Source: Balaenoptera acutorostrata | Taxonomy: Eukaryota > Chordata > Mammalia > Artiodactyla > Balaenopteridae | Length of the DNA: 64,000 bases | Direction: 5' to 3' | Assembly: GCF_949987535.1 (NCBI RefSeq) | Contig: NC_080065.1 | Location: 39,905,239 to 39,969,238 of the forward strand | Shown here: in pieces, positions 12,640-23,557 of the stretch | Layout: every line of letters starts with the position of its first letter | How positions within the stretch are numbered: the first letter of the stretch is position 1 | Program-made: the position numbers and the translations under genes | The notes under the pieces: generated by a model | Seen by the model: the letters and a program-made list of their open reading frames with translations, nothing else | Told to the model about the DNA's origin: nothing | Database searches by the model: none

Positions 12640-12830
12640 CCTGCTGCTACTTAGAAAGTATTGGAGTGTAATGAGAGGCTATACAGCGGAATACGAAGAG
12701 TATATATCCAATGCACACCCACTCTGTTACTTGTTAGCAGGGTAGTCTTGAACAAGTTACTTAAACTCTTGTAAGTTTCTTTAACTATTGTTCTGAAGAT
12801 GTCTGGCTCATAATTGATATTAAATGTGAT
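12640..12830 (+). repeat. MIR relic
   Basis: 'tagtcttgaacaagttactt' and 'gaagatgtctggctcataat' are in forward MIR order. Diverged. Confidence 0.55.
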
Positions 12831-13103
12831 ATCATTGGTTTTGCTTTTTTAGAAATGTTAAATTTTAACATTTAATGTTACTATTTAATGCTTACTATTA
12901 CCACTACTATTTTAACAGTGCTACTAATATTATTATTATTAATGTCAATGGTTTTTGCTGACAATGTTACTGTTATTGCCCAGGAGCATAGCTAACTACC
13001 AACACCCTTGCTTTGAACACAAGGCATAAAACATGTCAAGTTGGGCTTTCTTTATATTCTGCTACTTTAACTAGAAGAGGAGGAACATACACAAATCTGA
13101 ATC
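12831..13103. other. Unassigned AT-rich sequence
   Basis: Includes an irregular ATT-rich patch around 12855-12950. Nothing else seen. Confidence 0.5.
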
Positions 13104-13134
13104 TATTTATTTATTTATTTATTTATTTATTAAA
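13104..13134. repeat. (TTTA)n microsatellite
   Basis: About seven to eight tandem TTTA units. Confidence 0.95.
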
Positions 13135-13231
13135 TGGCAAGATAAACTAAACCTAAAATAATGGCTATCTATAGGCATGGGAGAAAAGTGTGGAGGGACA
13201 GAAATATAAGCTATACTTTTCTGAATACATC

Positions 13232-13843
13232 TTTTTTAAAATTTTTTATTTTATATTGGAGTATAGTTGATTTACAATGTTGTGTTAGTTTCAAGTGTAC
13301 AGCAAAGTGACTTAGTTATACATATATCCATTCTTTTTCAGATTCTTTTCCCATATAGGTTATTACAGAATATTGAGTAGAGTTCCCTGTGCTATACAGT
13401 AGGTCCTTGTTGATTATCTATTTTATATATAGTAGTGTGTGTGTGTTAATCCCAAACTCCTAATTTATCCTCCTGCAACCTTTCCCTTTTGGTAACCATA
13501 AGTTTGTTTTCGAAGTCTGTGAGTCTGTTTCTGTTCTGTAAATAAGTTCATTTCTATCATCTTTTTAGATTCCACATATAAGTGATATCATATGATATTT
13601 GTTTTTCTCTGTCTGACTTACTTCACTTAGTACGATAATATCTAGGTCCATCCATGTTGCTGCATATGGCATTATTTCATTTTTTTTTATGGTTGAGTAA
13701 TATTCTGTCGTATATATATGCCACATCTTCTTTATCCATTTATCTGTTGATAGACATTTAGGTTGCTTCCATGTCTTGGCTATTCTAAATAGTGCTGCTA
13801 TGAACATTGGGGGCATGTATCTTTTTGAATTATGTTTTTCTCT
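13232..13843 (-). mobile_element. 5'-truncated L1 (ORF2 C-terminus plus 3' UTR)
   Basis: Reverse-oriented L1. The frame 13565-13855 gives the ORF2 C-terminus (WKQPKCLSTDKWIKKMW, then TEYYSTIKKNEI) and ends in the expected YHMISLICGI-like tail. The 3' UTR follows to the left. The probable duplication tgaatacatc lies at 13222-13231 and 13844-13853. It has no reverse transcriptase domain. Confidence 0.92.
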
Positions 13844-13853
13844 TGAATACATC

Positions 13854-14094
13854 ATGTTTCATAGATTTCTTGGAACTACATAAATATTACATTATTATTA
13901 AACAAAATTAAATGAAAATTAATTCTTGAAAATTGGAGGCATAATAAAATTAATGAACTTTACTCTGTATCAAGTTGGGCATAACCGCATAGAGTAGAAC
14001 TTCTTCATGGGTCTTAAAAACATATAATTTGATTGCACATATCTAGTATAATGTGAACAAAAAGAATTGCAAAATCCTTTTTTCAGTAATCGCA
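13854..14094. other. Unassigned AT-rich sequence
   Basis: Nothing recognised. Confidence 0.5.
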
Positions 14095-14500
14095 TTGTGT
14101 TATTTGTATAAATTATGCCTCACCACAAAATGTTTAGTAACAAACAAATACAAGATAAAATAATATTAATTTAGCTCACAAGTCTGCAGAGTTGAGCTTA
14201 TATGTTCTGGCCTTACGAGTATGTAATCACTTTTCGGTTGGATAGATGGTTCTGCTGTCCTTGGTGAGCGTTAGCTGGCTGTTGACTAATCTAGAATGGC
14301 TTGGCAGAGGCAGATAACAGAGTCCATGTGGCTCCATTGGCCCCTGGTAGCTCCTGCAGGCTAGCCCAGGCATGTTCTTGAGGCATCACAGAAGTGCACG
14401 AAGGAAAGCAGACCCATACAAGAATTTGTTCTAGCCTCTTTTTGTTTCATGGTTGCTGAAATTCTGTTGGTCACTGAAAATCATTAGGTGGGTCCAGAGT
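14095..14500. repeat. Probable MLT1-type (MaLR) LTR relic
   Basis: Pattern of a MaLR LTR in reverse reading order: 'ataaattatgcctcaccaca', 'ttagctcacaagtctgcaga', 'gttagctggctgttgactaa', 'cctgcaggctagcccaggca', 'gaaattctgttggtcactga'. No internal ERV genes are seen. Confidence 0.5.
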
Positions 14501-15449
14501 AAGAATGAAAAAAGTTTAAACAGCAAAGTGTGTAGATATAAGAGGTTGGTGAAGAATTGGGGCTATCAGTGGCAGCCATCTACTGTAGTAGTATTGTTCT
14601 GAGATTGTTGTGTATGTGATCTAGAATAAAATAAAGGAGTTATTATGTGGATGTTTATGGAATCTAGGGGTTTTAGCATGTGAGAAAGAAGAAATAGCTA
14701 TAATAACAAAGAGATTAATGAAAACTCTACTATCTTGAGTTTGAATTAAAAGTATCACTATAAAGTTGTATTTTAGCTTGAAAACAAATATGAAACCTAG
14801 CTTTACCAACTGAAAAAAATCTAGAAAGAATGACCAACTCTGTAACAATAAGCACCACTATCATCCATACTCTGGTCTCTAAATAACATTTCCCAGTAAA
14901 ATAAAACAGGGTTCCTTGGATAGATGGCTGATTTCCAGGAAATGTATAAGTTAAGCCTGGAGCATCTTGTTATGTCAAACAACAAGAAAGTTATCAAAGA
15001 CTACTAAGCTCACACCAAAAGGAGACCATTTGAAGATGTGTCCTGGTCAAAGCTGGAAATTTTTGAGCATGAATAATAATGATTCCAAACATCGAATATG
15101 CTTAAATCCATAAGGTCACATTAATACCAAAATATATTTCAGTCTTCTATTTAATATCATGCCAGGAAACCAATTCATTATTTTAAAAACTGGTAAATAA
15201 AATGAGGGAACTAACTAGTTAATGAGGAAAAGTTTCTAGAATATTTTGAAGCAATAAATGAAGAAAGGAATATCAAATTACAGTATCAACATTTTGTAAC
15301 CTCTAATGAAATGATGTCTAGGGAATGAACATCGGTGGCTGCTAGCGCAAAGAGTGACAAACAGAAATTATGTGCCACCTGATAGAAGTACAAAACAACA
15401 CGCATTAAGTGTTCTTGACCACCCCTCCAAATCAAACATAAATATGATC
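14501..15449. other. Unassigned sequence
   Basis: AT-rich. A hydrophobic minus-strand frame at 14621-14848 has no recognisable motif and is not called. Confidence 0.5.
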
Positions 15450-15463
15450 AAGACTCTAGACTT

Positions 15464-15653
15464 GGGACTTCCCTGGTGGCCCAGTGGTTAAGATTCCGTG
15501 CTCCCAATGAAGGGGGCTGGGGTTCGATCCCTGGTGGGGGAACTAGATCCCACATGCCGCAACTAAAGATCCTGCATGCCGCAGTGAAGATCCCGCGTGC
15601 TGCAACTAAGAGCCAGTGCAGCCAAATAAATAAATAAATATTAAAAAATAAAA
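15464..15653 (+). mobile_element. CHR SINE, short variant
   Basis: About 190 bp, starting gggacttccctggtggccca. It has the B-box-like 'gggttcgatccc', then only short 'gccgcaactaaagatcctgc'-type repeats and an A-rich tail. It lacks the GC-rich middle of the ~300-bp copies. Target duplication aagactctagactt is exact at 15450-15463 and 15654-15667. Confidence 0.94.
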
Positions 15654-15667
15654 AAGACTCTAGACTT

Positions 15668-16305
15668 AACTGCCAATTTATAGGAAATAAAAGGACAGAG
15701 AAGAATATGCGAAAACACCACAGGAGTGCAATCAGTAAAATCTACCCTGGAGATACTATGGGACCAAGAAGCTGTTTTCTTCAACAAATACATTAGAAGG
15801 AAAACAGAAGCAAGAGAAAGAAAGAACATCTAAGTTAAAGAGATTTAAGAGACATATCCACCAGTTAAGCTCTATGAACCTTATTGAGAACCAGATTTGA
15901 ATAACCTATAAAAAGTTATGAGAAAATCATAAATTTGAACACCTATGAGATATTTGCTGATTTGAAGGGATTATTGTTAATTTTTTAAAGTGGGGTAATT
16001 GTATCATGGTTATTTTTTTTTAAGACCTTATGTTTTAGAGATACATACTGTATAGAATGATATGTCAAAGAATTTCCTTCAAATTAATCCAGCGTTGGGG
16101 GAATGATACAGGATGTGGTTTGAACATGATTGGCTGTGCGTTGACAATTGTTGAATTTGGGCAATGGATACGTAGGGGTTCATTATACTATTTTTTGATT
16201 CTTGTTATACATTTAAATTTTTCCTTATGAAAAGATTTTTAAAAACCCATTCCATTATAATATCTCCCAAAGGTGTAGGAATCTGCAATAGTTAAAAATG
16301 GTCTG
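15668..16305. other. Unassigned sequence, possibly L1M 3' UTR-like at 15940-16250
   Basis: 'gtggggtaattgtatcatgg' and 'acatgattggctgtgcgttg' with 'aatttgggcaatggatacgt' resemble an old LINE 3' region. Not assigned with confidence. Confidence 0.35.
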
Positions 16306-16535
16306 CTCATGATTGAGAGTTTGAGCTGTGCATCAGACTGCCTAGGCTTGAATTCTGTTTCCTTTACTTACCTGAGAGACCTTGCACAAATTCTCTAAAC
16401 TTTCAGTGCCTCAATTTACTTATCTGTAAAATGAGAGTGTTAGTGGGTACCTAATAGGGTTGTTATAGGAATTATGAATTAAAATATGTAAAATGATTAG
16501 CATAGTGTGAGGCACATATTAACCACTCAGCACTT
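16306..16535 (+). repeat. MIR element, nearly full length
   Basis: Clear forward order: 'gcatcagactgcctaggctt', 'agagaccttgcacaaattct', 'cagtgcctcaatttacttat', 'ctgtaaaatgagagtgttag', 'tagggttgttataggaatta'. Ancient tRNA-derived SINE. Confidence 0.88.
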
Positions 16536-16799
16536 TTTATTTTTAATTGATATATTATCATAAATATGTGCATGTGAATACACTGATAAAGGGCTGAAGG
16601 ATTTACTCCAAACTTGGAACACCAGTTACCTCTGAAGGAAGGAGTAGGAGTAGAGAGAGAAGAAAGAGCAGACTTATTCTTTTAATTCTATGTACTTAGT
16701 CACAATAATGAAAATTTTGTAGAACTACATGCAGTAATTTTAAGACTGCTAAGTATCCTCATTACAAAAAAATTTCCTAAATAATTACAGTTAAACATT

Positions 16800-17010
16800 T
16801 TAGTTGGTCACCTTGCCTGGTACCCAGACAGTTTTCAAAACTCAGCAGTGAATAACACATTGTGCTCACCTTCAAGGAGCCTAAAATTTAATAGAAGAAT
16901 AAGATAAGTACAAAACATAACTTAAGCGCAGGCTAGAATGTGAAGTATATCCTAAAACAAGTTACAAACACAGCAACATCAGGATTTAGAATGTGGTGGG
17001 GGACCAAACT
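16800..17010 (+). repeat. Possible L2-like relic
   Basis: 'ttgcctggtacccagacagt', 'caaggagcctaaaatttaat' resemble an L2 3' end. Weak. Confidence 0.35.
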
Positions 17011-17529
17011 CTACTTTAAATAAAAACCAATGCAGTTTATGCAAAAAGCTTAGTGTGCTAAAACAGTATTAAGGCAGAGAAACAACTGGGGTGTAAGAGA
17101 GCATGAGAAATAATAGGAATTCATTTCATGAGTGATAGGGTGGGTTGCCATCACCTTATTTTCAATACACAAATCACCACTATCTTAGTATGAATTCATT
17201 TGAGTAAAAATTAATGTTGGCTTGTCTTGGATCTCACTAAGGGAAACTACTACTAAATAGGTCCTGTGGAGAGGGTGCCCTGGCATGAGCCCCAATACCA
17301 ATACAGTGGGAGATTTCACTACATTTATACTACTCACCACAACTTACTGATAGGGAGTGAAGTTTTCTGAACCAACTGTAGCTGTTGGTATTATCACATT
17401 TAAATTAAAAGCAACAAGGGTCTATTTCCACCAGTATAAATTCCAGCTTGTAGAACTGGGCAAATGTATAAATTCTTGCCTGCTGTATGCCCAGCAGGGA
17501 AATGACATAACCCCTGGTTGCTGGTCCTG
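17011..17529. other. Unassigned sequence
   Basis: Nothing recognised. Confidence 0.5.
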
Positions 17530-17705
17530 CCCAGTGCCTCTGGGGAGGCTCATTAATCCTTTGGAGACTGATTCAGCATCTTAAAACGTAGTCATGATAA
17601 TAGTTCCTACCTCATTAGGATTGATGTGCAGGTTACAGAATAAAATCTGTGTGAAGAGTTAAACCTAGTGGAAAGCATACATGAAGTGTTTAATAATTGT
17701 CAGCA
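17530..17705 (+). repeat. MIR relic
   Basis: 'gtcatgataatagttcctac' and 'ctcattaggattgatgtgca' then 'tgaagtgtttaataattgtc' follow MIR forward order. Confidence 0.65.
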
Positions 17706-17714
17706 ATAGTGTTT

Positions 17715-17830
17715 AATGCCTGACTCTGCTCACTGGAATAGGAGTCCCTTGAGGACAGGGATAGTTTCACATATACTGCCATGTCCACTGTACCCAGCTC
17801 CATGAGGATATGAATTGAGTACTTATTTCC
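17715..17830 (-). repeat. L2 3'-end relic
   Basis: 'gagtcccttgaggacaggga' and 'gtccactgtacccagctcca' match the reversed L2 end. Confidence 0.5.
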
Positions 17831-19429
17831 ATATACTGTTCTAAAGAGTACCATTGCCCCAAGAACTCATACACTCACTTATGGAGGAATCTACATGCAG
17901 AAACTCCATTTACTCCAGGAAGAACTGGGCCCTGGGAATTATGTTGTTTCCTCTTCCTGCATAAAAACATTGTAGGATTCAGCTGAAAAACCACGTTCCT
18001 CTGTTCACTGGAGACTTGGCTAAAAGGGTTTCTGCTGCATTTATCTGGGAGATTGAAAGTAAGGGAAAGCTAACATACATCAAGGAACTATTTTCCCTGA
18101 AGGGTAATAAGGTAAAGTAAAAGAATCATGCTAAATATATGCTTGTCTTTCTCATAAAAAGCTTTGTCTTTGAGGAATATTCTGAAGGGAACGGACCACT
18201 GTGAGCAGGTCAGCCTGGGGTTTATCCATTTCCTAAGCAACTATCTCATTTTAGATAAAAGGCAGGGGTTTTCCTTAGAAACATAAAGTGTCAGGCATTA
18301 ACAGGGTTTTTATTATTTATTTTCTGAGCTTCATTATGGTTGATGATGTCTCATTTTTTCCATTATAAACCCCTTCTTCTTGAGGGGCTGTAACTCCTCC
18401 AATAAAAGGAATGGCTTCAGGCAAACACTGGAAGCATTTGCTCTCAGCTTAGGAGGACCTTTGTTCTTCCAGGTCTTGAAAATAAAAATCCATTAATTTT
18501 TTTTTAAATTATAGGAGTGTTAAAGTGAAAAAAAGAACCCAGGAATTACTGCTTTCATATGTCTCTTTACTACCTGAGCTCAGAATTTTTGTTTTTTAAA
18601 CAGCAATTTTGCAGCCTCCTCTGATTATATTAACAGCCCCTCCTTAATTATCTGAGATAATTCAGTAATGCCCATCTGTTTCCTGTCCACTGGCTTCTTC
18701 AGAGATGCTTGCTGGAGACAGTTTGGTGAGTAATTTGTACTGAGTCATTTCTCTTTCCATGATAGATGATCCAGTGTTTCCCAGAAGAAAGCACTCCATT
18801 CAGTATGTGGTCAGCTCCCTTCAGCGAAACATCACAGTGAGCTGCCAACCTGAGGGCAGTGAGCTGATAGCGGGCTATGTCACCCTGAAGATGGCCACAC
18901 ACCAAAACACCTTTAACATGTCTCTCCCTATGTTGCTCCCAGAAAAGTGCTGATCTGGAGATTGTCATGGACTGCTGGATTGTGCGCCAAAGATAAGTGC
19001 AGGGTAAAGATGAGGTCCTAGGGACACATTTCGGAGAGTCACTAGAAGCCCAAGGTCTACTCATGGCACAAGTGAGAGACCCTGGGTATGCCCCAGTATG
19101 GTGGTCCTGGGTCCTAGGATGTGGCTGGGGGTGACCTCTGTAGCTGAGTTATGCCTAAGGGACCCCAGCATCTTTAATACTTTTTCTTCCCCCTTTGCTC
19201 TCCAGTCCAGTACTATCTCATAATGAATATTTTTAAAATAAGATTTCAGGTAGTTCATTGCCTCTGGAATATACACACAGACAGTAATACATTAAATTCC
19301 TCTAGCTACTTCTGTCCAAAACATAGCTGAAAAGAGAGGATATCTCCTTTAGAATGTGCTGCAGTTTTCTGGAAAGATTACTTTTAGGAATAGATTAGAG
19401 GCAGAATATAAAGCAGTGACAATAAATAC
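17831..19429. other. Mostly unassigned sequence; holds a possible exon at 18766-18953
   Basis: Base composition is less AT-rich than the surroundings between about 18700 and 19200. No repeat family recognised. See the findings for the possible exon. Confidence 0.5.
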
Positions 19430-20170
19430 AGTGTTGTGAAAATTGTTTTTTCATATAGAAAAACAAATTAGATTCCTAAGTCACACCATACAAAGGAAGC
19501 TATAGGTAGATTAAAGATCTATTTTTTTTAAATTAAAAGTTTTAGAACCAAATACAGGAGAGGATTTCTTATAGAAGATACAAAACTCCCAAACCATAAT
19601 GTAAAAATAGTCAAATTTGACTATACCCAAAAGAACAAATTCTAAATAACCATAGACCTAATAAACCAAGTTATTTTAAATACATATAGCCAGCAAGATA
19701 GTATTACTTATGATATATAACTACGTCCTACAAATCAACATAAAAAAACAACTGAAAAATATGAAAAGGATATAATAGGCAATCCATAGAACAATCAATA
19801 AACTTAGAAACTAATGTACTACTTGACAAATAATCAGAGAATGTATATAAAAATAAAAGAGAGATACCATTCTACAACAATTAAAGTCAAAAATTAAAAT
19901 TCTTATATTACCAAATGTCACTTAGGATGTGGAGAAATGAAAACTTTCATATGCTACTAATTGGCCAAAAACCACCTGGAGAGATTTTAACATATTTAGT
20001 AAGCTGAAAATGTGCATATCCTTTAAAATGAACAAATTTCCCTTCTGAACATATGCTCTTGAGAAACTCTTGCACCTGTGTATAAGGAAATGTGCACGTG
20101 ACTGTTTATTGAACAATGCTTGTAGTGGTGAACAACTGGAATCAACCTAAATGTTCATTATATTTAAAAA
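19430..20170 (+). repeat. Ancient L1M relic (ORF2 C-terminal part)
   Basis: 'ttagattcctaagtcacacc', 'gatttcttatagaagataca', 'gagagataccattctacaac', 'aggatgtggagaaatgaaaa' and 'acaactggaatcaacctaaa' follow the order of L1 ORF2 end. Frame lost. Confidence 0.7.
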
Positions 20171-21519
20171 ATTTATTCAGGTTGATATTTAGTTTATTTC
20201 TTGTAACTATTGTAGAGTATGCCACAGTATGCCTATACCTCAATTAATTAATTCTTTTCCCAGTTAATTTATCCAGTGGAGAAGGAGGAAGGAGAATAGA
20301 ATCAAGATCCTAGGAACCACTATTGTTTCACCATTGTTTCTTAAAAATAAAATATTTGAGAAAAGTATGCAATAATATTAAGATCTGATAGAACTGGATA
20401 ATGGGGAGGTGGGAGGAGAGACTTCGTAATGGCTTTCCATTCCTAAAATCGTAGTCATCCAGTATTATTCAAAATGTACCTTCTTCTCAGAAGTCTGTCT
20501 AACCCATTTAACTATGACTCTGGCTAGACTTTGTATCCCTTAAAACTTTCCATTTATATATCAATTTGCAAGTACTATATCAATTGGGACTTGGTGATTT
20601 GTTAATTTCTAAGTCTTTTATTCAAAGAATAACAGAGCAAGAAAGACCTACTCTTTACTGTTGTTATAATAATGAGGAAACTGAGACCTAGAATATATTT
20701 ATGCATGTGTGCTTGGTCACCAAACTAGATAACTTTTTTCAAAATAGGGAAATTGCTATTTTTAAGTATATTGTAGGTTTATCATGCTTTTCACAAAGTG
20801 CTGTGCACGTCCAGCAGCAAAATGGTTGACTAGACAACTAGAGGACCAATTCCAAGAGACAAAGTCTTGGGTGGTGGGAGTGCAGAGTGCAGAAGGCTAG
20901 AATAGGAAAAGTCCTAGTCAGGAGCGATGCCATAGGATTGGGAAAGGGGGATAGACATATGAAGAAAGAAGAGTCATGAAATGGAACTGTGAACTGAGGC
21001 TTAAGGTATTTTAGGAGAATCAGATGGGGGAACATGTAAAGGAGACTTTCTCAAACATTAGTCAGGTCTGCATTTTCTGCCATTCGTTCAACCCTGGATT
21101 AACCATTCAGCAAAGTAAGGAGGTGTAGCAAGGAAAGGGGAGTACGACAAGTTTCTCTCCACCCCAGCTATCTTTTCTTTAACTATTTCACTGCCTTCCT
21201 TGACTTTAGTCCAATTTTGGGGGGTTATTGCCATGTTTTGCTTTAATCTGTATTATTAAACATTTTCTTTGTCATGATGAGTGACTTAAGTTTAAAAGTT
21301 TGGTTTGAAGCTGTTGTCAGATATCACATTTTTTTCCATCTCATAGCTTGAGACTTTCACTTATATCCAGTATAAACATAGCTGGTGAGTCTGGCTAGCA
21401 TTCAACTCACCAGCTGATTTGTGTAAATGATCTTTAAGCTCTATTTTGAGCAATGGAAGGACTGAGGGGGCACCATTGTTGGACTAGGCTGAGGGCATCA
21501 GTTGGTCTTAATCCAGCCT
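20171..21519. other. Unassigned sequence with possible MIR/L2 scraps
   Basis: 'aataatgaggaaactgagac' at 20672 suggests a reverse MIR scrap, and the purine-rich stretch 20850-21040 could be L2. Neither is firm. Confidence 0.4.
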
Positions 21520-21725
21520 TTCATTCATTAATTCATCTCATTTGTCTTGAAAACTACCGTGTACCAGAAAACTGTTCTGGCATCGGAAATGTGTGTTGAA
21601 AAAGACTCAGTCCTGCTGCCTTCCAAGTTTATAATAGCCTATGGGCCAGGCTGATAAGTAAAGAGTGCTTAGTCAGTACTCTCAGTCATGAATCAGACTG
21701 TGCGGTAGTGACACTGATCCAAATG
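21520..21725 (+). repeat. L2-like relic
   Basis: 'tcattcattaattcatctca', 'accgtgtaccagaaaactgt', 'ctcagtcctgctgccttcca' follow the L2 3' end order. Confidence 0.55.
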
Positions 21726-21778
21726 TCTTCTTTCTACCAGACAGAGCTGATGTTACAGCAAACCAGAAAGTGAAACTT

Positions 21779-22132
21779 TTTTTTTTAAATTTATTTAATT
21801 AATTTATTTTTGGCTGCACTGGGTCTTCGTTGCTGTGTGCAGGCTTTCTCTAGTTGCGGCGAGTGGGGACTACTCTTGGTTGCAGTGCACGGGCTTCTCA
21901 TTGTGGTGGTTTCTCTTGTTGCAGAGTACAGGCTCTAGGTGCGTGGGCTTCAGTAGTTGTGGTATGCGGGCTCAGCAGTTGTGGCTCGCAGGCTTTAGAG
22001 CGCAAGCTCAGTAGTTGTGGCACACGGGCTTAGCTGCTCTGCGGCATGTGGGATCTTCCCAGACCAGGGCTCGAACCCGTGTCCCCTGCACTGGCAGGCG
22101 GATTCTCAGCCACTGTGCCACCAGGGAAACCC
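21779..22132 (-). mobile_element. CHR SINE, expanded long variant
   Basis: Reverse-oriented CHR SINE of about 354 bp. Target duplication ccagaaagtgaaactt is exact at 21763-21778 and 22133-22148. Around 21950-22030 the block 'cagtagttgtggYNcRcggg' is present three times, making it about 50 bp longer than standard copies in this window. Confidence 0.95.
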
Positions 22133-22148
22133 CCAGAAAGTGAAACTT

Positions 22149-22734
22149 AATTTTTTTTTTTTTTTTTGAGGAAAAGCAAAGCCTACAATACACACTAAGC
22201 CACAATTATTTACAAACATATACAATTTAACTTTTCTATTTGGAGCAGCAATTCTCAAACCATAATTGTCAAATTCTATCCTCTGTCATGTATGCATCCT
22301 CCTTGCAACCAAAGGTAATTATGTCTAAGTACATGAACCTAAAATTTGTATTAGGAGTGCCTAAAAGCACTCTGGAAGTGCTGAAACCACAGTACAAGAA
22401 AGAATGAGCACAATGCCAGTGTGGGTTTTTGGGCATAAACACTAAGATCAGAATAGTAATGTGAATCAGCAGCTGTAGCCAAGATCTGTTATAATTTGCT
22501 ACAGTTGATGGAAGTCCGTTAATCCTTATTGAATCTTACTGTTTAAAAGAATAGTTCAGAATTTCCTTCAAAGCTAGATTTAGGTTATGGGGGAGAAGAC
22601 AAGGTGTATTTTGGGGGTTCCTGGGAAATCAACACCATTTTTATATTTAAATATAAACCCTTCATCCAAATACACAAAGGCTAGGGATGTAATAAAAGGT
22701 CAGTCTCGCATTTTAAATCGTCCCCAAATATTTT
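22149..22734. other. Unassigned sequence
   Basis: Begins with a 17-T run (22151-22167). Nothing else recognised. Confidence 0.5.
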
Positions 22735-22860
22735 TCATTTACTGTAAGAAGTCAAGGTAAGTATGATCCTTACAGAGTGAGGAGAGGGGTCAGAGATGTT
22801 CCATGGCTTGGCCAAGATTACACAGCTGTTTAGTGATAGAGTAAGGAATGAGCCTTAAGA
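22735..22860 (-). repeat. Probable MIR relic
   Basis: 'cttggccaagattacacagc' and 'tttagtgatagagtaaggaa' are the reversed MIR core. Confidence 0.55.
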
Positions 22861-22895
22861 TGTTTTTCAGATGTGCCTAAAGAAGACCATGTCAG

Positions 22896-23557
22896 TTGCC
22901 TCCTTAGGTAGGTTTATTCCTAGGTATCTTATTTTATTTTATTTTTTGCAGTGGTAAATGAGATTGTTTCCTTAATTTCTCTTTCTGATCTTTCGTTGTT
23001 AGCGTATAGGAATGCAAGAGATTTCTGTGTATTAATTTTGTATCCTGCGACTTTACTAAATTCATTTATTAGCTCTAGCAGTTTTCTGGTGGCATCTTTA
23101 GGATTTTCTATGTATAGTATCATGTCGTCTGCAAACAGTGACAGTTTTACTTCTTTTTTGCCAGTTTGGATTCCTTTTATTTCTTTTTTATGATTGCCAT
23201 GGCTAGGACTTCCAAAACTATGTTGAATGATAGTGGCAAGACTAGGCACTCTTGTCTTCTTGATTTTAGAGGAAATGCTTTTGGTTTTTCACCATTGAGA
23301 ATAATGTTTGCTGTGGGTTTGTCATATATAGCCTTTATTATGTTGAGGTAGGTTCCCTCTATGCCCATTTTCTAGAGAGTTTTTATCATAAATGGGTATT
23401 GAATTTGGTCAGACGATTCTTCTGCATTTATTGAGATGATCATATGGTTTTTATTTTTCAATTTGTTAATATGGTGTATCAAATTGATTGATTTGCATAT
23501 ATTGATGAATCCTTGCCTCCCTGGGATAAATCCCACTTGATCGTGGTGTTTGGTCCT
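22896..23557 (-). pseudogene. L1 ORF2 reverse transcriptase fragment (inverted)
   Basis: Minus-strand frames at 23368-23177 and 23249-22929 encode the RT palm region: [20 protein letters not shown], then [16 protein letters not shown] with the FADD catalytic motif, then [17 protein letters not shown]. Two frames are needed, so at least one frameshift separates them. The fragment lacks the endonuclease and the thumb and C-terminal parts. Confidence 0.9.

Noticed and set aside
13104..13134. (TTTA)n as a CRISPR-like or regulatory array
   Set aside because: Simple microsatellite with no spacers. No CRISPR array is expected or seen in this eukaryotic DNA.
18720..18765. gtgagtaat at 18725 as a splice donor paired with the AG at 18765
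   Set aside because: The intron would be only about 40 bp, too short for mammalian splicing.
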